Assembly (NCBI GenBank): GCA_023055425.1
Contig: JALGPY010000003.1
Coordinates: 66,200,991-66,264,990 of the forward strand
From: Linanthus parryae
Taxonomy: Eukaryota > Streptophyta > Magnoliopsida > Ericales > Polemoniaceae
Direction of reading: 5' to 3'
Length of the DNA: 64,000 nucleotides
Under the pieces are notes generated by a model, which saw nothing but the letters and a program-made list of their open reading frames with translations, searched no databases and had not been told where the DNA came from. Positions 1 through 11,300 of the stretch are shown piece after piece. Both the position numbers and the translations under genes were made by a program. Every line of letters starts with the position of its first letter. The first letter of the stretch is position 1.

Positions 1-1
1 G

Positions 2-352
2 ATCTTCACGGCTATAGAATCGAACACTGAAATAGCCATAGGCAATGTTAGTGAGCTCAAAGCCACGAAATAGTTGCCACTGCGCTGTGAGTCGATCATG
101 AAGATAAGCAAATTCCGGCGTCTTGCCGAGAACTCTGATGATCAGAGGGTGATGCAATTTCTGCAACGCCACACCGTTAATACGGAAGCTAACTCGGCCG
201 TCTGGTGATTTCTCACAGGAGAAGTCCGATTCAGAGGTCGCCGGAGCTTCAAAACACGAGTCCTCTGTCGTATAGATCCCAACCGGCGTTCGCTTTAGCG
301 CTTCCGTGAATAATCTGGTGCCATTTTCCGGCTCGCCAGCTTCCAAAACAAA
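2..352 (-). pseudogene. DUF4283 (LINE ORF1 / gag-like) fragment, open to the left edge
   Basis: An open minus-strand frame of 117 codons runs from an in-frame stop at 353-355 to the window edge. Its end reads LHHPLIIRVLGKTP, then WQLFRGFELTNIAYGYFSVRF, split here as WQLFRGF and IAYGYFSVRF. This is the pattern of DUF4283, a domain of nucleic-acid-binding proteins encoded by the first ORF of plant LINEs and by captured copies in host genomes. There is no methionine in the visible frame, so it is an exon, a 5'-truncated copy or a degraded ORF1. Zinc-knuckle or endonuclease parts would lie outside the window. The upstream Gly/Pro-rich stretch to about 430 may be its leader. It is not in phase with the LINE at 3.8-7.5 kb, and nothing links the two. 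Confidence 0.6.
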
Positions 353-592
353 TCAGCGTTTGAAATTGCTTTGCAATCGGCCCACTGTTTCCTCCAGATT
401 TGGGTCCACCACCGCCGGAGGCGGTGGTTTCGGAGGGAGGTGGGGGAAAACGTGAGGGTCGTTCATAACTGTTTAGAGAGAAAACGTGAGTGGAATTCTA
501 GAGAGAAAACAGGAGTCAAAGTTTTGGATTTCGATAATTTCAAATCACCTATTTCTGTATTCTTAGGTGTGAAGGAAAAGACAGACAAGTGA

Positions 593-883
593 ACCTAGTT
601 AATTAAGACATGAATAATTAGGTACCTGTAGTAGTCTGTCATACGAGTTTTTTATGGACTTTATTCTGTAATTCCTCTTATACAAACTACCGGAGGTGTG
701 TGTGTCTTTAGCATGTGCTCATCTTCGAGATATTATGTTTTGTTGAGGTATGCTCCAATCCTGTCTTGAAGGCGATGTTTTTAATTTCATGATGCATACA
801 TAGAAAGAACTCAAATTTCCTGCCATGGTTTTGGGGATTTTAAATATGACATAGTTGTTACTGATGTAATCCACAAACTGCAG
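593..883. other. No gene seen; possible intron
   Basis: AT-rich DNA with no supported coding frame. It ends in a pyrimidine-poor stretch and a CAG at 881-883 that would serve as splice acceptor for the candidate exon that follows. Confidence 0.3.
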
Positions 884-884
884 A

Positions 885-977
885 TCTTGGATTGAGGAAG
901 AAGCTAGGAAGAGCCAGGCGCGTGCCAAGGTGCTCGAGGATGCAGGGAGAAGGTGGAAGTGGGATGACCAAGATTGA
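885..977 (+). CDS. Candidate terminal exon of an unidentified host gene
   Basis: After a CAG acceptor (881-883) an open frame reads SWIEEEARKSQARAKVLE followed by DAGRRWKWDDQD and TGA at 975-977. The highly charged, heptad-like composition ending in a Trp-rich tail looks like the C-terminal end of a coiled-coil protein, not random translation. Earlier exons must lie to the left of the window or be lost. The frame has no start of its own. I do not recognise the protein with certainty. It could be a relic, because a second piece of possible coding sequence lies downstream at about 1545-1700 beyond a MITE. Confidence 0.4.
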   Translation, partial: SWIEEEARKSQARAKVLEDAGRRWKWDDQD

Positions 978-1170
978 AAGCATTCTTGTCGCTTATGATA
1001 TATATAGGTCATATGCCAATCATATTTATGGATGTAGATGCAGCAGGTTGTACCATTCTCGTTACATTTTTTCTCGTGCTATGCTATCTGTTTGTAGGAG
1101 TATTCAGAATCGATCAGTCCAGGCATATCACAGAAAAGGACTTTATGAATTCTCTTCAAGTGGTTTTATA

Positions 1171-1514
1171 GGCTGAGTTTGGTTCGCAGTAAAATGTTTT
1201 ACAAGGGAAAATATTCCAAGCTTAAAAAATTGTGTGAAAAAGTTTTCTCTGCAATTATTTATTCGTGTTTGGTTGACAAAACAGTGGGCCGGCAGTAACA
1301 GTGATGGTTGGCGGTGATGGGTCGTGGGTGGTTATTGGTGGTGGAGGTTTTAATATGGGTTGTTGTGCTCCTTCACTCTCAGAAAATCTTTTTACATCAT
1401 TTGAGAGAACATTTTACAGAAAACTATTTTACCTCCAACCAAACAAACACCAAAACACTAAAACAAGGGAAAACATTTTGCAGGAAAATGTTTTACCACC
1501 AACCAAACGGAGTC
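1171..1514. mobile_element. MITE with imperfect terminal inverted repeats (hAT-like)
   Basis: The left end GGCTGAGTTTGGTT and the reverse complement of the right end (GACTCCGTTTGGTT) match over about 30 bp with several differences, including the internal GGTAAAACATTTTC-like tract. There is no transposase. The interior contains GGT-rich sequence. A clean 8-bp target duplication is not visible, so the ends are approximate. Confidence 0.55.
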
Positions 1515-1529
1515 GAAGTTTTGAATTTT

Positions 1530-1750
1530 CCATTGCACATTGGTTTCGGCTAAAGGCCATTCATGCTTTGATTAACAAGGTCGGGATCTTAGCCGGAGGA
1601 TCATTGGAAAACCTGAAATCAGCCGGTCTTGTAGCTCCAAGGACATTTTTCACATGGTTGATGGAACTTCAAATCATATTCATGGTCCCTGAGCAGGCTT
1701 CCTTAATGTCCTTAATAATAAGATTCTTACAGTTAGAAATTTATGATTGA
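1530..1750 (+). pseudogene. Possible decayed coding fragment, unidentified
   Basis: An open frame reads HWFRLKAIHALINKVGILAG, then LENLKSAGLVAPRTFF, and ends in TGA at about 1750. The composition looks protein-like, but there is no start, clear splice site or recognised domain. It may be a remnant exon of the gene whose candidate exon lies at 885-977, separated from it by the MITE. Chance is not excluded. Confidence 0.2.
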
Positions 1751-1951
1751 TTAGCTTGCTTTCTAGCATGGGCCATCACGCCGTCTCAGACAGTAGCGTC
1801 TCAGACAGTAGCGTCTTTCCGGGCTGTCATGTTGATGAATGAGATGATGAGCAGGGCCGTCTCAAGGTTATCGGAGGCCTTAGGCGAAATGTTCGCATGG
1901 GCCTAAAATTATGCATGTTTTTGTTTTTATGACCTATGTTACATTTTTCAC

Positions 1952-1956
<5 letters not shown>

Positions 1957-1994
<38 letters not shown>
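1957..1994. repeat. (TA)19 microsatellite
   Basis: Uninterrupted TA dinucleotides over 38 bp inside the hAT element. Confidence 0.95.
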
Positions 1995-1997
<3 letters not shown>

Positions 1998-2108
1998 TTA
2001 ACGATTTAGTTCAATTATTTTCGTTCTTTTTTATGAAGTATTCTTAAGTATATTATATATGGAGTCTTCTTCTGAAAAAAAGTCCAGTAATAATTACAGA
2101 GCTAGCTC

Positions 2109-2228
2109 AAGGTTGAAATGTTTTCTGAATTGAGGTGATCACATAGTTTATTCTTAGAAAGATAACACAAATCTGTAACATTATTTTCCTTAATAAGAAT
2201 TAGAATATAATAAGTAATTTATAATGTA
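2109..2228. repeat. Direct repeat, copy 1 (flanks the MITE)
   Basis: 120 bp beginning AAGGTTGAAATG. It is nearly identical to 2495-2614, with a handful of substitutions. It ends in the TA used as the MITE target. Confidence 0.93.
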
Positions 2229-2490
2229 CTACCTCTGTTTCTTCTCTTTCAGCTTACTTCACTTTTTGACACTATTACCTGGGTCCATTTGACCAAGTGA
2301 TTTGGTTAGCAAAACGATACACACGAATTTGATAATTTTTGCATGATCTTGTAGAGTAAACTTTACTCTATAATACTATGCAAAATTTGTCAAAAAATTA
2401 TATCGTTTTACTATCCAAATCACCGAGTCAAAGTGAGACAGATACGGGTAAAAAAGTCAACCTAAGTTGAAAGAGAAGAAACGGAGGTAG
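2229..2490. mobile_element. Stowaway-type MITE (Tc1/mariner)
   Basis: The ends are CTACCTCTGTTTCTTCTC and the reverse complement of AGAGAAGAAACGGAGGTAG. They form terminal inverted repeats of about 30 bp and are flanked by TA (2227-2228 and 2491-2492). The CTMCCTCYGT terminus with a TA target is characteristic of Stowaway elements. Its 262 bp encode nothing. Confidence 0.88.
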
Positions 2491-2494
2491 TATT

Positions 2495-2614
2495 AAGGTT
2501 GAAATGTATTCTGAATTGAGGTGATCACATAGTTTATTCCTAGAAAGATGACACAAATCTGTAACATTATTTTCCTTAATAAGAATTAGAATATAATAAG
2601 TAATATATAATGTA
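2495..2614. repeat. Direct repeat, copy 2
   Basis: Partner of 2109-2228 with the same 120-bp length. It is followed by TT, as is the MITE-interrupted copy once the MITE is removed. Confidence 0.93.
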
Positions 2615-3385
2615 TTAAAATGAGAACAATTGATAAGAGAACACACACATTATGCATTACATGATTGGTCAGAAGTGAACTCGGAAGGATTGTTTTTAAT
2701 AGAAGTGGTCTGAAGAATTTAACAACGAGATTTTTTTTTGAACTTCTTAGACTCCTAGATGTTTGTTAGTATTTCTAATTATTTCCTCCTCCCTGTCTCC
2801 TAATTATGCTCAAATACTGACTTATCTCCTAATTTCTCTCTCCACTATCTCTCTCTAACTCCTTTATCTTATCCTAATTATTCTCTAATTTGATGTTTCC
2901 CCTCTACATTATCTCTCTCTAGAATGAAAACGTGGTTGGTATTCACGATTTTTTTCTACAATCCAATTTGAATACTAGCTCTCCTAAATTTGAGGCCTTC
3001 CTAAATTTGAGGACTTAGGCAACCGCCTAAGTTGCCTAGGGTATGAGCCGGCCCTGATGATGAGTCCTGTAAAATTAGCCCAGAGCTCAGCCTCCAAGAC
3101 AGCAAAGCATGCCCAATGTTCCTATAATAGGTCTGTATGAAAGTTACTATATTTTCTCTTCATGTCTGTATACACCTCCAAAACCCGCTTTCCCTTTGTT
3201 CTCCAGTTTTCTGTCATCACTGTTCAATCTCCTCTTCCCTGCAACAGAAGCAGTTCAACTGGCAGTACTGCATTGCATAGTTGTCAATTCCGTTCCGGTC
3301 GCGGTTCTGCTTTGTTCTAGTTGATCGGAACGATCCGGGATTCGGACGGAATGACAATCCGTTCTGGATTTACCCCAATTTTTAC

Positions 3386-3580
3386 TGAGTGCGGATCCTC
3401 TGTATCATTTGTGTGTATCCTTCTATGTATCCTTAATATCATAGGTCCATGTCATATTTTTTTTAATTGTTTTGATAGAATTTTAAAACAACTAAATTGA
3501 ATAAAAAAATATTACATAGATCAATTATAGTAAGGATAAAAAGAAGGATACGCACAAAGGATACAGAGAATCCACTCACT
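3386..3580. mobile_element. MITE nested in the hAT-like element
   Basis: Left arm TGAGTGCGGATCCTCTGTAT and right arm (reverse complement TGAGTGGATTCTCTGTATCC) form an inverted repeat of about 50 bp, including GTATCCTT motifs. A possible TTTTA target duplication flanks it. The superfamily is not determined. Confidence 0.65.
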
Positions 3581-3892
3581 TTTACAATATCATATATATA
3601 CAATATACATATCATATAAAAGAAGTATAATAAAAAAGAATTTATGAGGAAATGTGCTGTAATGTAGAGATAATATATTTACTTTTTTTTTGATAATTCG
3701 GAACATAGATATATTATATTTACACAAACACATAATTATATTAATTAGTTGTGTTTATATTTAATACCATAATTTGATTCAATAAAATTGATGTGTTTTA
3801 ATCATTAATGGTATAAGATCAGCAAAATTGATACTAATTATTTTTTTTGAGGAAACAAATTTCATTAACTACGGGCTGTCATGCCCGAGAGA

Positions 3893-4423
3893 TCAAAAAG
3901 ATATACATAATTTGCCCAGTTGGGGGGGGGGGGGAGGGGGAATAGAGAAAAACGACATATCATCTTCATTGAGACCCTTCGTAGCGAAGGAGTGTGCCAG
4001 TTGGTTCCCCTCCCTAACAGTAAAAGAAAACTCCACCCTTGAGAACTTTCCCAACATTGCCACACACTTCTCCAAAGCTTCTTTTAGTTCCGCCAGCGAA
4101 TTGGTAACTGTAATGCGATTAACAACACCCTCCCGTAGTAACTTAACCGCATTCAGACAATCGGACTCAACTACAACGTCCGTTATATGAAGTTCTTCCG
4201 CAAAAACTAAACCCTCTGCAATTGCCACCATTTCAGCCACAAGCGGTGAGCGTTGCCTCGGAACTCTTCTGAATCTGCCCGCTCTGAAAAGTCCCGATTC
4301 ATCCCTGACACATATTCCTATGCCCGATGCTATACTGTCTTCGATCCAAGCCGCGTCTGTATTAACCTTCATGCGACCCGGTAGCGGTGGTTCCCATCGG
4401 TCACTTCCTTCGGCGAATTGCAC
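3893..4423 (-). pseudogene. LINE ORF2: C-terminal RNase H domain, out of frame with RT
   Basis: This frame reads MKVNTDAAW, VAEMVAIAEGL, ESDCLNAVKLL and GNQLAHSFATKG. These match the plant RNase H-like domain (RVT_3) with the first Asp, Glu and second Asp of the active site visible. It overlaps the RT frame by 55 bp, so a single frameshift separates them. The C-terminal Pro run comes from a G-rich tract at about 3921-3940, close to the poly(A). Confidence 0.82.
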
Positions 4424-7400
4424 TGTGTCTTCTTCAAGAAACCCACTGATAGTTGCTTCTTTGTACCAAGGTAATCTAATCCAAATTTGGCCACCTGCTT
4501 TGGCGTTTTATTTGTTGTATTGAAGATCTTGTCGTTTCTGTTTCGCCAGATTGCCCATACTGTGGCAACAAATTTCTCGCAAAGATCCTTCGATTGAGTG
4601 TTGAAAAACTCATATATCCAATCTCTGACATTGCCTGCCAAAGGTATTCGGAAATCCGAACCCATGGCCTCCATCCAGACAGCTCGAGAAAACTCACAAA
4701 ACATGAAGCAGTGTGCTTCATCTTCACTGGCATAATCACACTGCTTGCAATTCGGCGAAACCAAAATCACCCTGCGAACCAGATGAGAAAAAACTGGAAG
4801 TGACGCATGCCAGAGTCGCCACAAAGGAAAGATCAGTTTTTTTGGAAGCTTGAGATCCCATAGTTTAAGCAGCCATTTCCTGTTAATATTGCCTGAAGAC
4901 GAAGATGGGTTACCCTTAGAGCGTATGAGTTGCGCCTTGTATCCCGACGCTACTGTATAATTGCCGTCGTCCGAATGCAACCAGGAACACTCATCTTGAG
5001 ACTCAATTTGTATTGGGATGGACAAAATGACTGCTATGTCGGCTGGAACAAAAAAATTATTGAGAATCTCCTCATTCCAAGTCCCAGTTTCACCGTTGAT
5101 AAAATGAGCCACCGTTAATTCTCCCATGTCAGGTGGGGGAACTGAAATAGGCCGAAAAGAACTAAATCTGGGTAGCCATTTATCTGTAAAAGCACGAATG
5201 TTTGTGCAATTTCTGACACTCCAAAACAGACCAGATTTAATGAGATCACGACCTGCTATGATACTACGAAAAGCATATGATACCTGAGTTGACGGTTTGG
5301 TCTCTACATCAAGAATAGAGGCAAGACCAAAATATTTGTGCTTAAGAACCCTTCCCATCAAGCTGTTCGGATCTCTCAATAGCCGCCAAGTATGCTTGGC
5401 CAAAAGAGCTATGTTGAAATCTTGGAAATCCCTAAATCCTATACCTCCATCTTCTTTTGCATATTTCATCTTTTCCCAAGCCACCCAGTGAATCTTTCTC
5501 TTAGTATCATCACCTCCCCACCAGAATTGTATGATAAGCCTCTCCAAGTCTTGACAAGTCTTTTTCGGAAGCAAAAAACACCCCATCGCATAATTCGGGA
5601 TCGCCTGAATAACAGATTTGATCATAACTTCCTTACCAGCAGCTGAAAGTTCTTTCCCCTTCCATCCCTTGAGTTTCTTCTGCACTCTTTCCGGAAGACA
5701 AGCAAAAGTTATCGTTTTCCTTCGACCTACTGTAGTAGGCAATCCCAGATACGTCTCGTGTTCCACGCACAACTGGACTCCACAGAGAGGACTGAGTGTC
5801 TGTTTATCATCCTGACTCACATTGTCCGAAAAAACCACTGAAGATTTCTGCAGATTCAAAACCTGACCTGACGCAGTCTCGTAATCTCGAAGAATATCCC
5901 GCAGCGATGCAATCTCTCCTGGAGTAGCTTTTGTGAAAAGCAGACTGTCATCTGCAAAGAATAGGTGGGAGACAATGGGTCCTCCCCTGGAAGCTGCAAG
6001 CCCTGAAATCCGGTTACTCTGTACAGCAGCAGATAAAGTACGTGAAAGAGTTTCGCTAACAAGCAAAAATAAATAAGGGGAGAGGGGACACCCTTGCCGG
6101 AGTCCCCTTTCGGGGACGATATGGCCGTGCGTTTCTCCATTAACAATGAGACTATAAGTAGCTGTAGTAACGCATCGCATTACTAGATCGATCCATCTGA
6201 ACCCGAAGCCCATTCTTTCCATCACAGCGCGAAGGAAATCCCACTCCACTCTATCATATGCTTTGCTCATATCTGCTTTGAGCGCCAAGTAACCAATTTT
6301 ACCCTTCTTCCTGTTCTTCATAGAATGTAGAAGCTCAAAAGCAGTAATAGTGTTATCAGAAATTAATCTTCCAGGCACAAAAGCACTCTGATTTTCTGAA
6401 ATCAAAGAACTCAGAATAACCTTTAACCGATTAGCCATAGTTTTCGTAACTATTTTGTAGATTGTATTGCAAAAACTGATAGGACGCGGATCAACAGGAC
6501 TTCTCACTTGTTTAACTTTAGGAATTAAGGCAAGGAGAGTGTAATTAAACCTGGAAATATCCGCGCCGCTGTTAAGAATCCCCAAACATGAAGTCTCAAT
6601 ATCAGCACCAATAACATGCCAATTTTTCTGAAAAAATAGAGCCGGAAATCCATCCGGTCCCGGGGCCCTAAGAGGGGCTAGCCGTTTGACTGTTTGCCGA
6701 ACCTCTTCAGCCGTGAAATCCTGATTCATGAAAGCTCGCTGCTCTAGAGAAACAAGCTCCTCAATCCCTTCCATCATTGGTTCCATCTGCTGCCTAGTAG
6801 GATCGGTGGTACTGAAAATACCTCTGAAATAGTTTTCCAAGCTGGAAACAATCTGAACTGGATCCTCGTGCCACACTCCTGAGCTATCCTCAAGACCCAT
6901 AATATGGTTGCGAGACCTACGAATGGAGGCCTTGCGATGGAAAAAACCCGTGTTCTGATCCCCCTTCCGTAACCAGATTTCTCTGGATCTTTGCCTCCAC
7001 ATCTCCTCCTCCCGCAACAGGATACGGAGAATCTCACTACGAAGAGATCGCATCTCAGTGATGGCCGTTAGAGTCTGCGGTCCATCAGATATTACCTGTA
7101 GGCGATGTCTAAGCTGAGATAGTTGCTTCTTCACGCTGCCGAAGGTGGAGGTTTCCCAGCCTTTGAGAGCCGAGGCTAAAGAACTCAGACGGTCTTTAAG
7201 ATGACCTACTGAGTTGTGCCAGACATCTGAAATAAGGTCCTTACATCCCTTATGTTGTAACCACATCGCCTCAAAATGAAATCTTCTGCGACGCCTCCTA
7301 GTTACAGGATTGCTCAGATTCCAATAGGCTTCGATGGGAACGTGATCCGATACTTCAGCTATGAAGTGTTGGACCCTAGCCCATCCACACATATCAATCC

Positions 7401-7545
7401 AGTCGTCAGTAACTAAACAACGATCAAGTCTTTCTCGAATAGTCCAATTGTCCCAGTGAAAAATTAAACAATTGGTCCTGGGTTTGATTCCCATCAACAG
7501 TGGATTATTTTTGGCACTTCCGTGTAGTGATCTGGAATGGAACAT
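4369..7545 (-). pseudogene. LINE ORF2: endonuclease C-terminus, reverse transcriptase, zf-RVT
   Basis: The 1,058-codon open frame encodes an endonuclease end with the SDHVPI motif (about residues 55-75). A non-LTR reverse transcriptase follows, with LKADMSKAYDRVEW and the catalytic FFADDSLLF. After it comes the zf-RVT region (WRLWHASLPV...C-x2-C...H-x4-C type) near residues 880-960. These activities would nick target DNA and copy the LINE RNA there. The frame is intact over RT but is 5'-truncated and shifts near 4440, so the RNase H domain falls in another frame. It is dead as an element, though long open reading suggests moderate age. The first Met is only the first in the residual frame. 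Confidence 0.88.
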
Positions 7546-7702
7546 GAAATTTCGGCCAGATTGACCGGATCAGCCCGGATCCAAATGGATCAGACCAAAT
7601 TTCACTGGTAGGAAACATGCATTATTCCGTTCCATTTTACGGTCAAAACGGAATGATTCGCCCTGTTCCGGCCGGAATGGATCTTACAACTATGTTGCAT
7701 TG

Positions 7703-8311
7703 TGGATTTATAGGTGCCACAATGGGTGTAGGCCCTGTAGAATTCCTCCTGTTAGTTTAAGCTGAAGAGATATTCCAGTTACCTCCATGTATAATCCCCT
7801 GAGAATTACAGAACTGTAATACTGGTCCAGATGTCATAAAGTACGATTTTTCAGGCAAGTGCACGGTCGGAGAGGCAATGCCAGCATTTACAAGAAACAG
7901 AAACCTTAAATTGAAATCATTGACATTTGTTAACATCATTAAGTAGATAACAGATGTTCCAAGTACAGAAAGAACTCGCAGCCTCTGCAATCAACAAATC
8001 CAGAACTTACAATGAGATTGTGATGATATCAATGCAATTCCTGTCATAAACATGTGTGATTCGATTTGGTGCCTGTGCCTACGCTAGTGCTCTTCATTCA
8101 TTTACTGTTACTTTATTGTTTATTCTTTCTACTCAATTTCTAATGCTAAAACTCAAGACACTACTAGTATTACTACATTCAGGTAGGAGCACCTGAATCT
8201 GGTCCTGATATTTCCCATAGAAATGTTTATATTGAACTTAGACTCGTCAAGCTAAGTTGACATCATACGTACTCAATAGCCGAGTCATCTTCACTTCCAG
8301 TACGGTGTGGA
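7703..8311. other. Downstream flank of the GET3D-like gene
   Basis: I see no supported gene here. The region lies between the hAT-like element and the stop codon of the minus-strand gene and presumably holds its 3' UTR and polyadenylation region. Confidence 0.4.
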
Positions 8312-11300
8312 CTACCGCATTGTGACTACAAGACTTCTTTCAGTAAACTTGGCACCGGCCACTTTTCCTTGAATCTGAGAAGGCAGACGGATGACACGCC
8401 TTTGATCTCCTGCTTCGACCAACAATTCGGATCCGCCTCTGTACTGCAATTGTCAAAACCGGAAAGTAAGATCTCTCATGATTTGTGCAAAGATTTTGAA
8501 AATTAAAGCAAGACTGTTGTGGCCTAATGGTACGAAGAAGCCCATATATCTTCCAATGTTTCAGAGAGAGAGGTTCTAGACGTCAAAACCAATCATGAGC
8601 CAGAATATTTTGGGGTTTTTATTCTAAAATATTTTTTGTTGGAGGGAAATGAAAGACGAGCAGAAAATGTAACACTACAAGTGTCAGCTGATACGTATTT
8701 TCTTTGTCATTCTCATATTTGTTTTCTTCCCTTTTTGGCGTGTGTTTGTGGCTATGGTTGATTAATACATATATCGTACTACTGAAGAGGCCTCATAAAC
8801 TTGCTCTTTAGAGACATTTTCTAAGATGTTGCTGCAGACTTGGTTAAACAACGACAATATGAAGAGCAGAGCATTCCTCTCCGCTGATATTAGTGAGTTA
8901 TATGAAAAAATATGACATACATAAGTCCGGCTCTCAGCTAAACTTTATAATAAGAAAAACAACGTTTATGGACTAGTAATAACAAATTAAAGGTAAACAT
9001 ACAATCATTCCTCGGGCCTAACCAGGAAATATTCAACAAAGTGTTTAATGCTTCGAGCCAGTGGCGGACGAAGGACTTTTATTGTGTGTAGGGGTCAAAC
9101 TGTTATCGCAATGGACTATTATGAAATGCTCTTATTTTGAAGGGGGCGAGACTTCAAATATTTATAAAATTAGTAATAAATATATAGGTGCTACGTGAAA
9201 TATCAGAACCTTGCGGGGACCACGGCCCCCCTCCGCCCCCACATAGGTCAGCCATTGCTTCATCATTGGTTAGGATTTGCTCCCCATAAGTTGCTATAGT
9301 TCAAGTCCTCTCAGAACCAATGGTTTTTACTTAAAAGGGACCATGGCATCAACCCAACTGCACACAAACTGGTCTTGACACCCACATATATCAATGATAC
9401 AAGAACACAAACCAGAAGGTTGACTAAAAGCTAGTACTAAGCATGCTAAATGAAGATAAATAAGATGAGAGTCATCATGGATGAGCTTTATGGACTTCCT
9501 AATGTGAAAATTCCACTTGAATTTCCTGGACTTCCTAATTGCAGTTGCATTGCAAAAACAACTATTAAGTCACCAATGTCAATATTTACAATAAAACGAA
9601 CTGCAACTTCTGCAGTTTTTCTCGCGCTCCAAAACATATTTAGACTACTTTACCAATTTATCGGCTTCTATGAAACATCAAAGCAAAAATGATTGAAAAA
9701 GAATGAGGGAGGAAGCGAACGTACTTGGTAGAGCTTGATTTCAGACTTGTCGAAGCCTGGCATGAGGAGAGTAACTGATTTCTTCGCATGATCAAACCTA
9801 ACAGAAGGTGTAACGAGGTTGTTGTGGCCAGATATGAGACCTCGCGCATCTTCATTAATGTTGTCACACATTATCTCTTTCCAATTTGGCGGCGTCTGAA
9901 TTGGGAGAGAACCAATGAGAGAGCAAGGCAAAGGTGAAAAATTGTTCTGCAGAATGCCAAGAGATTGACCAAAAGAATCTGCAGATACATGACCAAGAAC
10001 ACCAGAAACTTGAGCACCAGCTTGAACCGCACAGCCCCAATAACGAAATGCAGAGTTCATAGAGGCTGAATTGTTTGGGTCCACCACAAGGTAACATCCA
10101 AATTTACTAGCATCAGTAAAAACGGAAGATCCCCTCTACATAAAACATAAAACAACCAAAGATTTATAACATGTTTGGTATCCATTTAAAAACGTACAAA
10201 ACAGTGGAAAAAAAAAACAAGCTGAAAAACACGTTTAAAAACAAATCAGAAAATTGTATGGTAGTATGTGTTTAAAATAAAAAACATATTCGGCAACACT
10301 ATTAGTTTTCGGTGTTCTTTATTCTAACATCATTTAGTACGTACAACGATGACATATATTTGTTACTTTATGCATTCATCAAAAGTATGACATGTTTAAT
10401 CACCAAAAAACATATAAAAAAACATAAAAAAACATAAAAAAACACAAAAAGTTGTGTTACCAGAAACACTCTGTTTTTCCTTTGTTTTTGTTTTTAAACA
10501 CTGCATTGATTCTGTGTCCCAAACAAATTTTTCAGAAACAAGCTGTTTTTAATCAATCATTCTTAAAAACACCTCTCCCAAACATGCACTAAAGCAAGAA
10601 GGGGTTATCTAGCATACCTCTAAAGTTTGATCCAGCTCGTCCCAAATTTCGCCACTCCTTTTTCCGTCGAGATTGGAGCCCTTGCTGCTCAAACCAATAG
10701 ATTCGTCGGCAAGTCTCAAGAGAGAGGGACCCGCCAACCTCCCAAGATCCGTCTTCTCAGCCAAATTTCGCAAATATTTCAAGTACAATCTGCACAGCGG
10801 TATGTGATTATGAAACAATTACAATGGGAGTGTTAAAGTAAATATATATTTTATGTACAAAGTAAGAGAATTCAATGTTCCTAACCTTGCTTTGCTAGCT
10901 GTGCCAAACATTCTTAACAATTCTTCAGTACTTAAACCATCATATACAATTACATCAAATTTATCCTTTGAATTGTTTCTTTGAGATGCACTCGCAAAGA
11001 ATCCTACAAATCTTTCAAGGGCCAAGGCTGAAAAAATGGAGTCCATGCCAGGAAGAACTCCAAGTTCTTCCCCAACCACCTACATATCAGCAAGAGCAAA
11101 GCATAAGAAACTTTCCATTAATAAAAGTATAATGCCAATATGCCAAGTAATCTAAATAACTGTTACATATCAACCCCTTCGAGCACTCCTTGAGTCATGT
11201 TAAGACGAGCATCTGCTTGTTTCAGCCGATTGAGAGGATCAAGTAGCATCTGTAATTAAAGGAAACAAGTTATCAAGAACCAAATACTGAACAAAGCTAA

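Larger units (their letters stand above)
1852..3056. mobile_element. Non-autonomous hAT transposon
   Basis: The element begins CAGGGCCGTCTCA and ends in the reverse complement of CAGGGCCGGCTCA. It is flanked on both sides by the perfect 8-bp direct repeat ATGATGAG (1844-1851 and 3057-3064). CAGGG-type ends with 8-bp duplications are diagnostic of the hAT superfamily. No transposase frame is present in its 1,205 bp. It contains a (TA)19 tract, a 122-bp tandem duplication and a Stowaway MITE. Confidence 0.88.
3840..7545 (-). mobile_element. 5'-truncated plant LINE (L1-like)
   Basis: The minus strand carries, in order, the C-terminal endonuclease end, reverse transcriptase, zinc-finger and RNase H regions. 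It then has a short 3' UTR ending in TTTCCTC and an A8 tract (plus-strand T-run at 3841-3848). This is the usual tail of plant L1 LINEs. ORF1 and most of the endonuclease are absent, as expected from incomplete reverse transcription. The 5' junction lies near 7520-7550. No target duplication was found. Confidence 0.85.
3276..7694. mobile_element. hAT-like inverted-repeat element carrying a MITE and a LINE
   Basis: The left end CATAGTTGTCAATTCCGTTC and the right end (reverse complement CATAGTTGTAAGATCCATTC) are alike. Both continue in CCGGNC-rich subterminal sequence. The flanks CTGCATTG (3268-3275) and TTGCATTG (7695-7702) match at 7 of 8 positions, as expected for an aged hAT target duplication. 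Only about 110 bp at the left and 150 bp at the right belong to the element itself. The interior is filled by later insertions: a MITE near 3386-3580 and a LINE at 3840-7545. Confidence 0.65.

Noticed and set aside
3109..3324. Hydrophobic ORF whose frame stays open into 7703-7738 when the hAT-like element is excised
   Set aside because: Only about 75 codons, low complexity and no recognised similarity; continuity over a few codons can be chance.
7465..7490. GGGTTTGATTCCC, resembling a tRNA T-arm or SINE B box
   Set aside because: No A box at the right distance and no cloverleaf; it lies at the 5' truncation end of the LINE frame.
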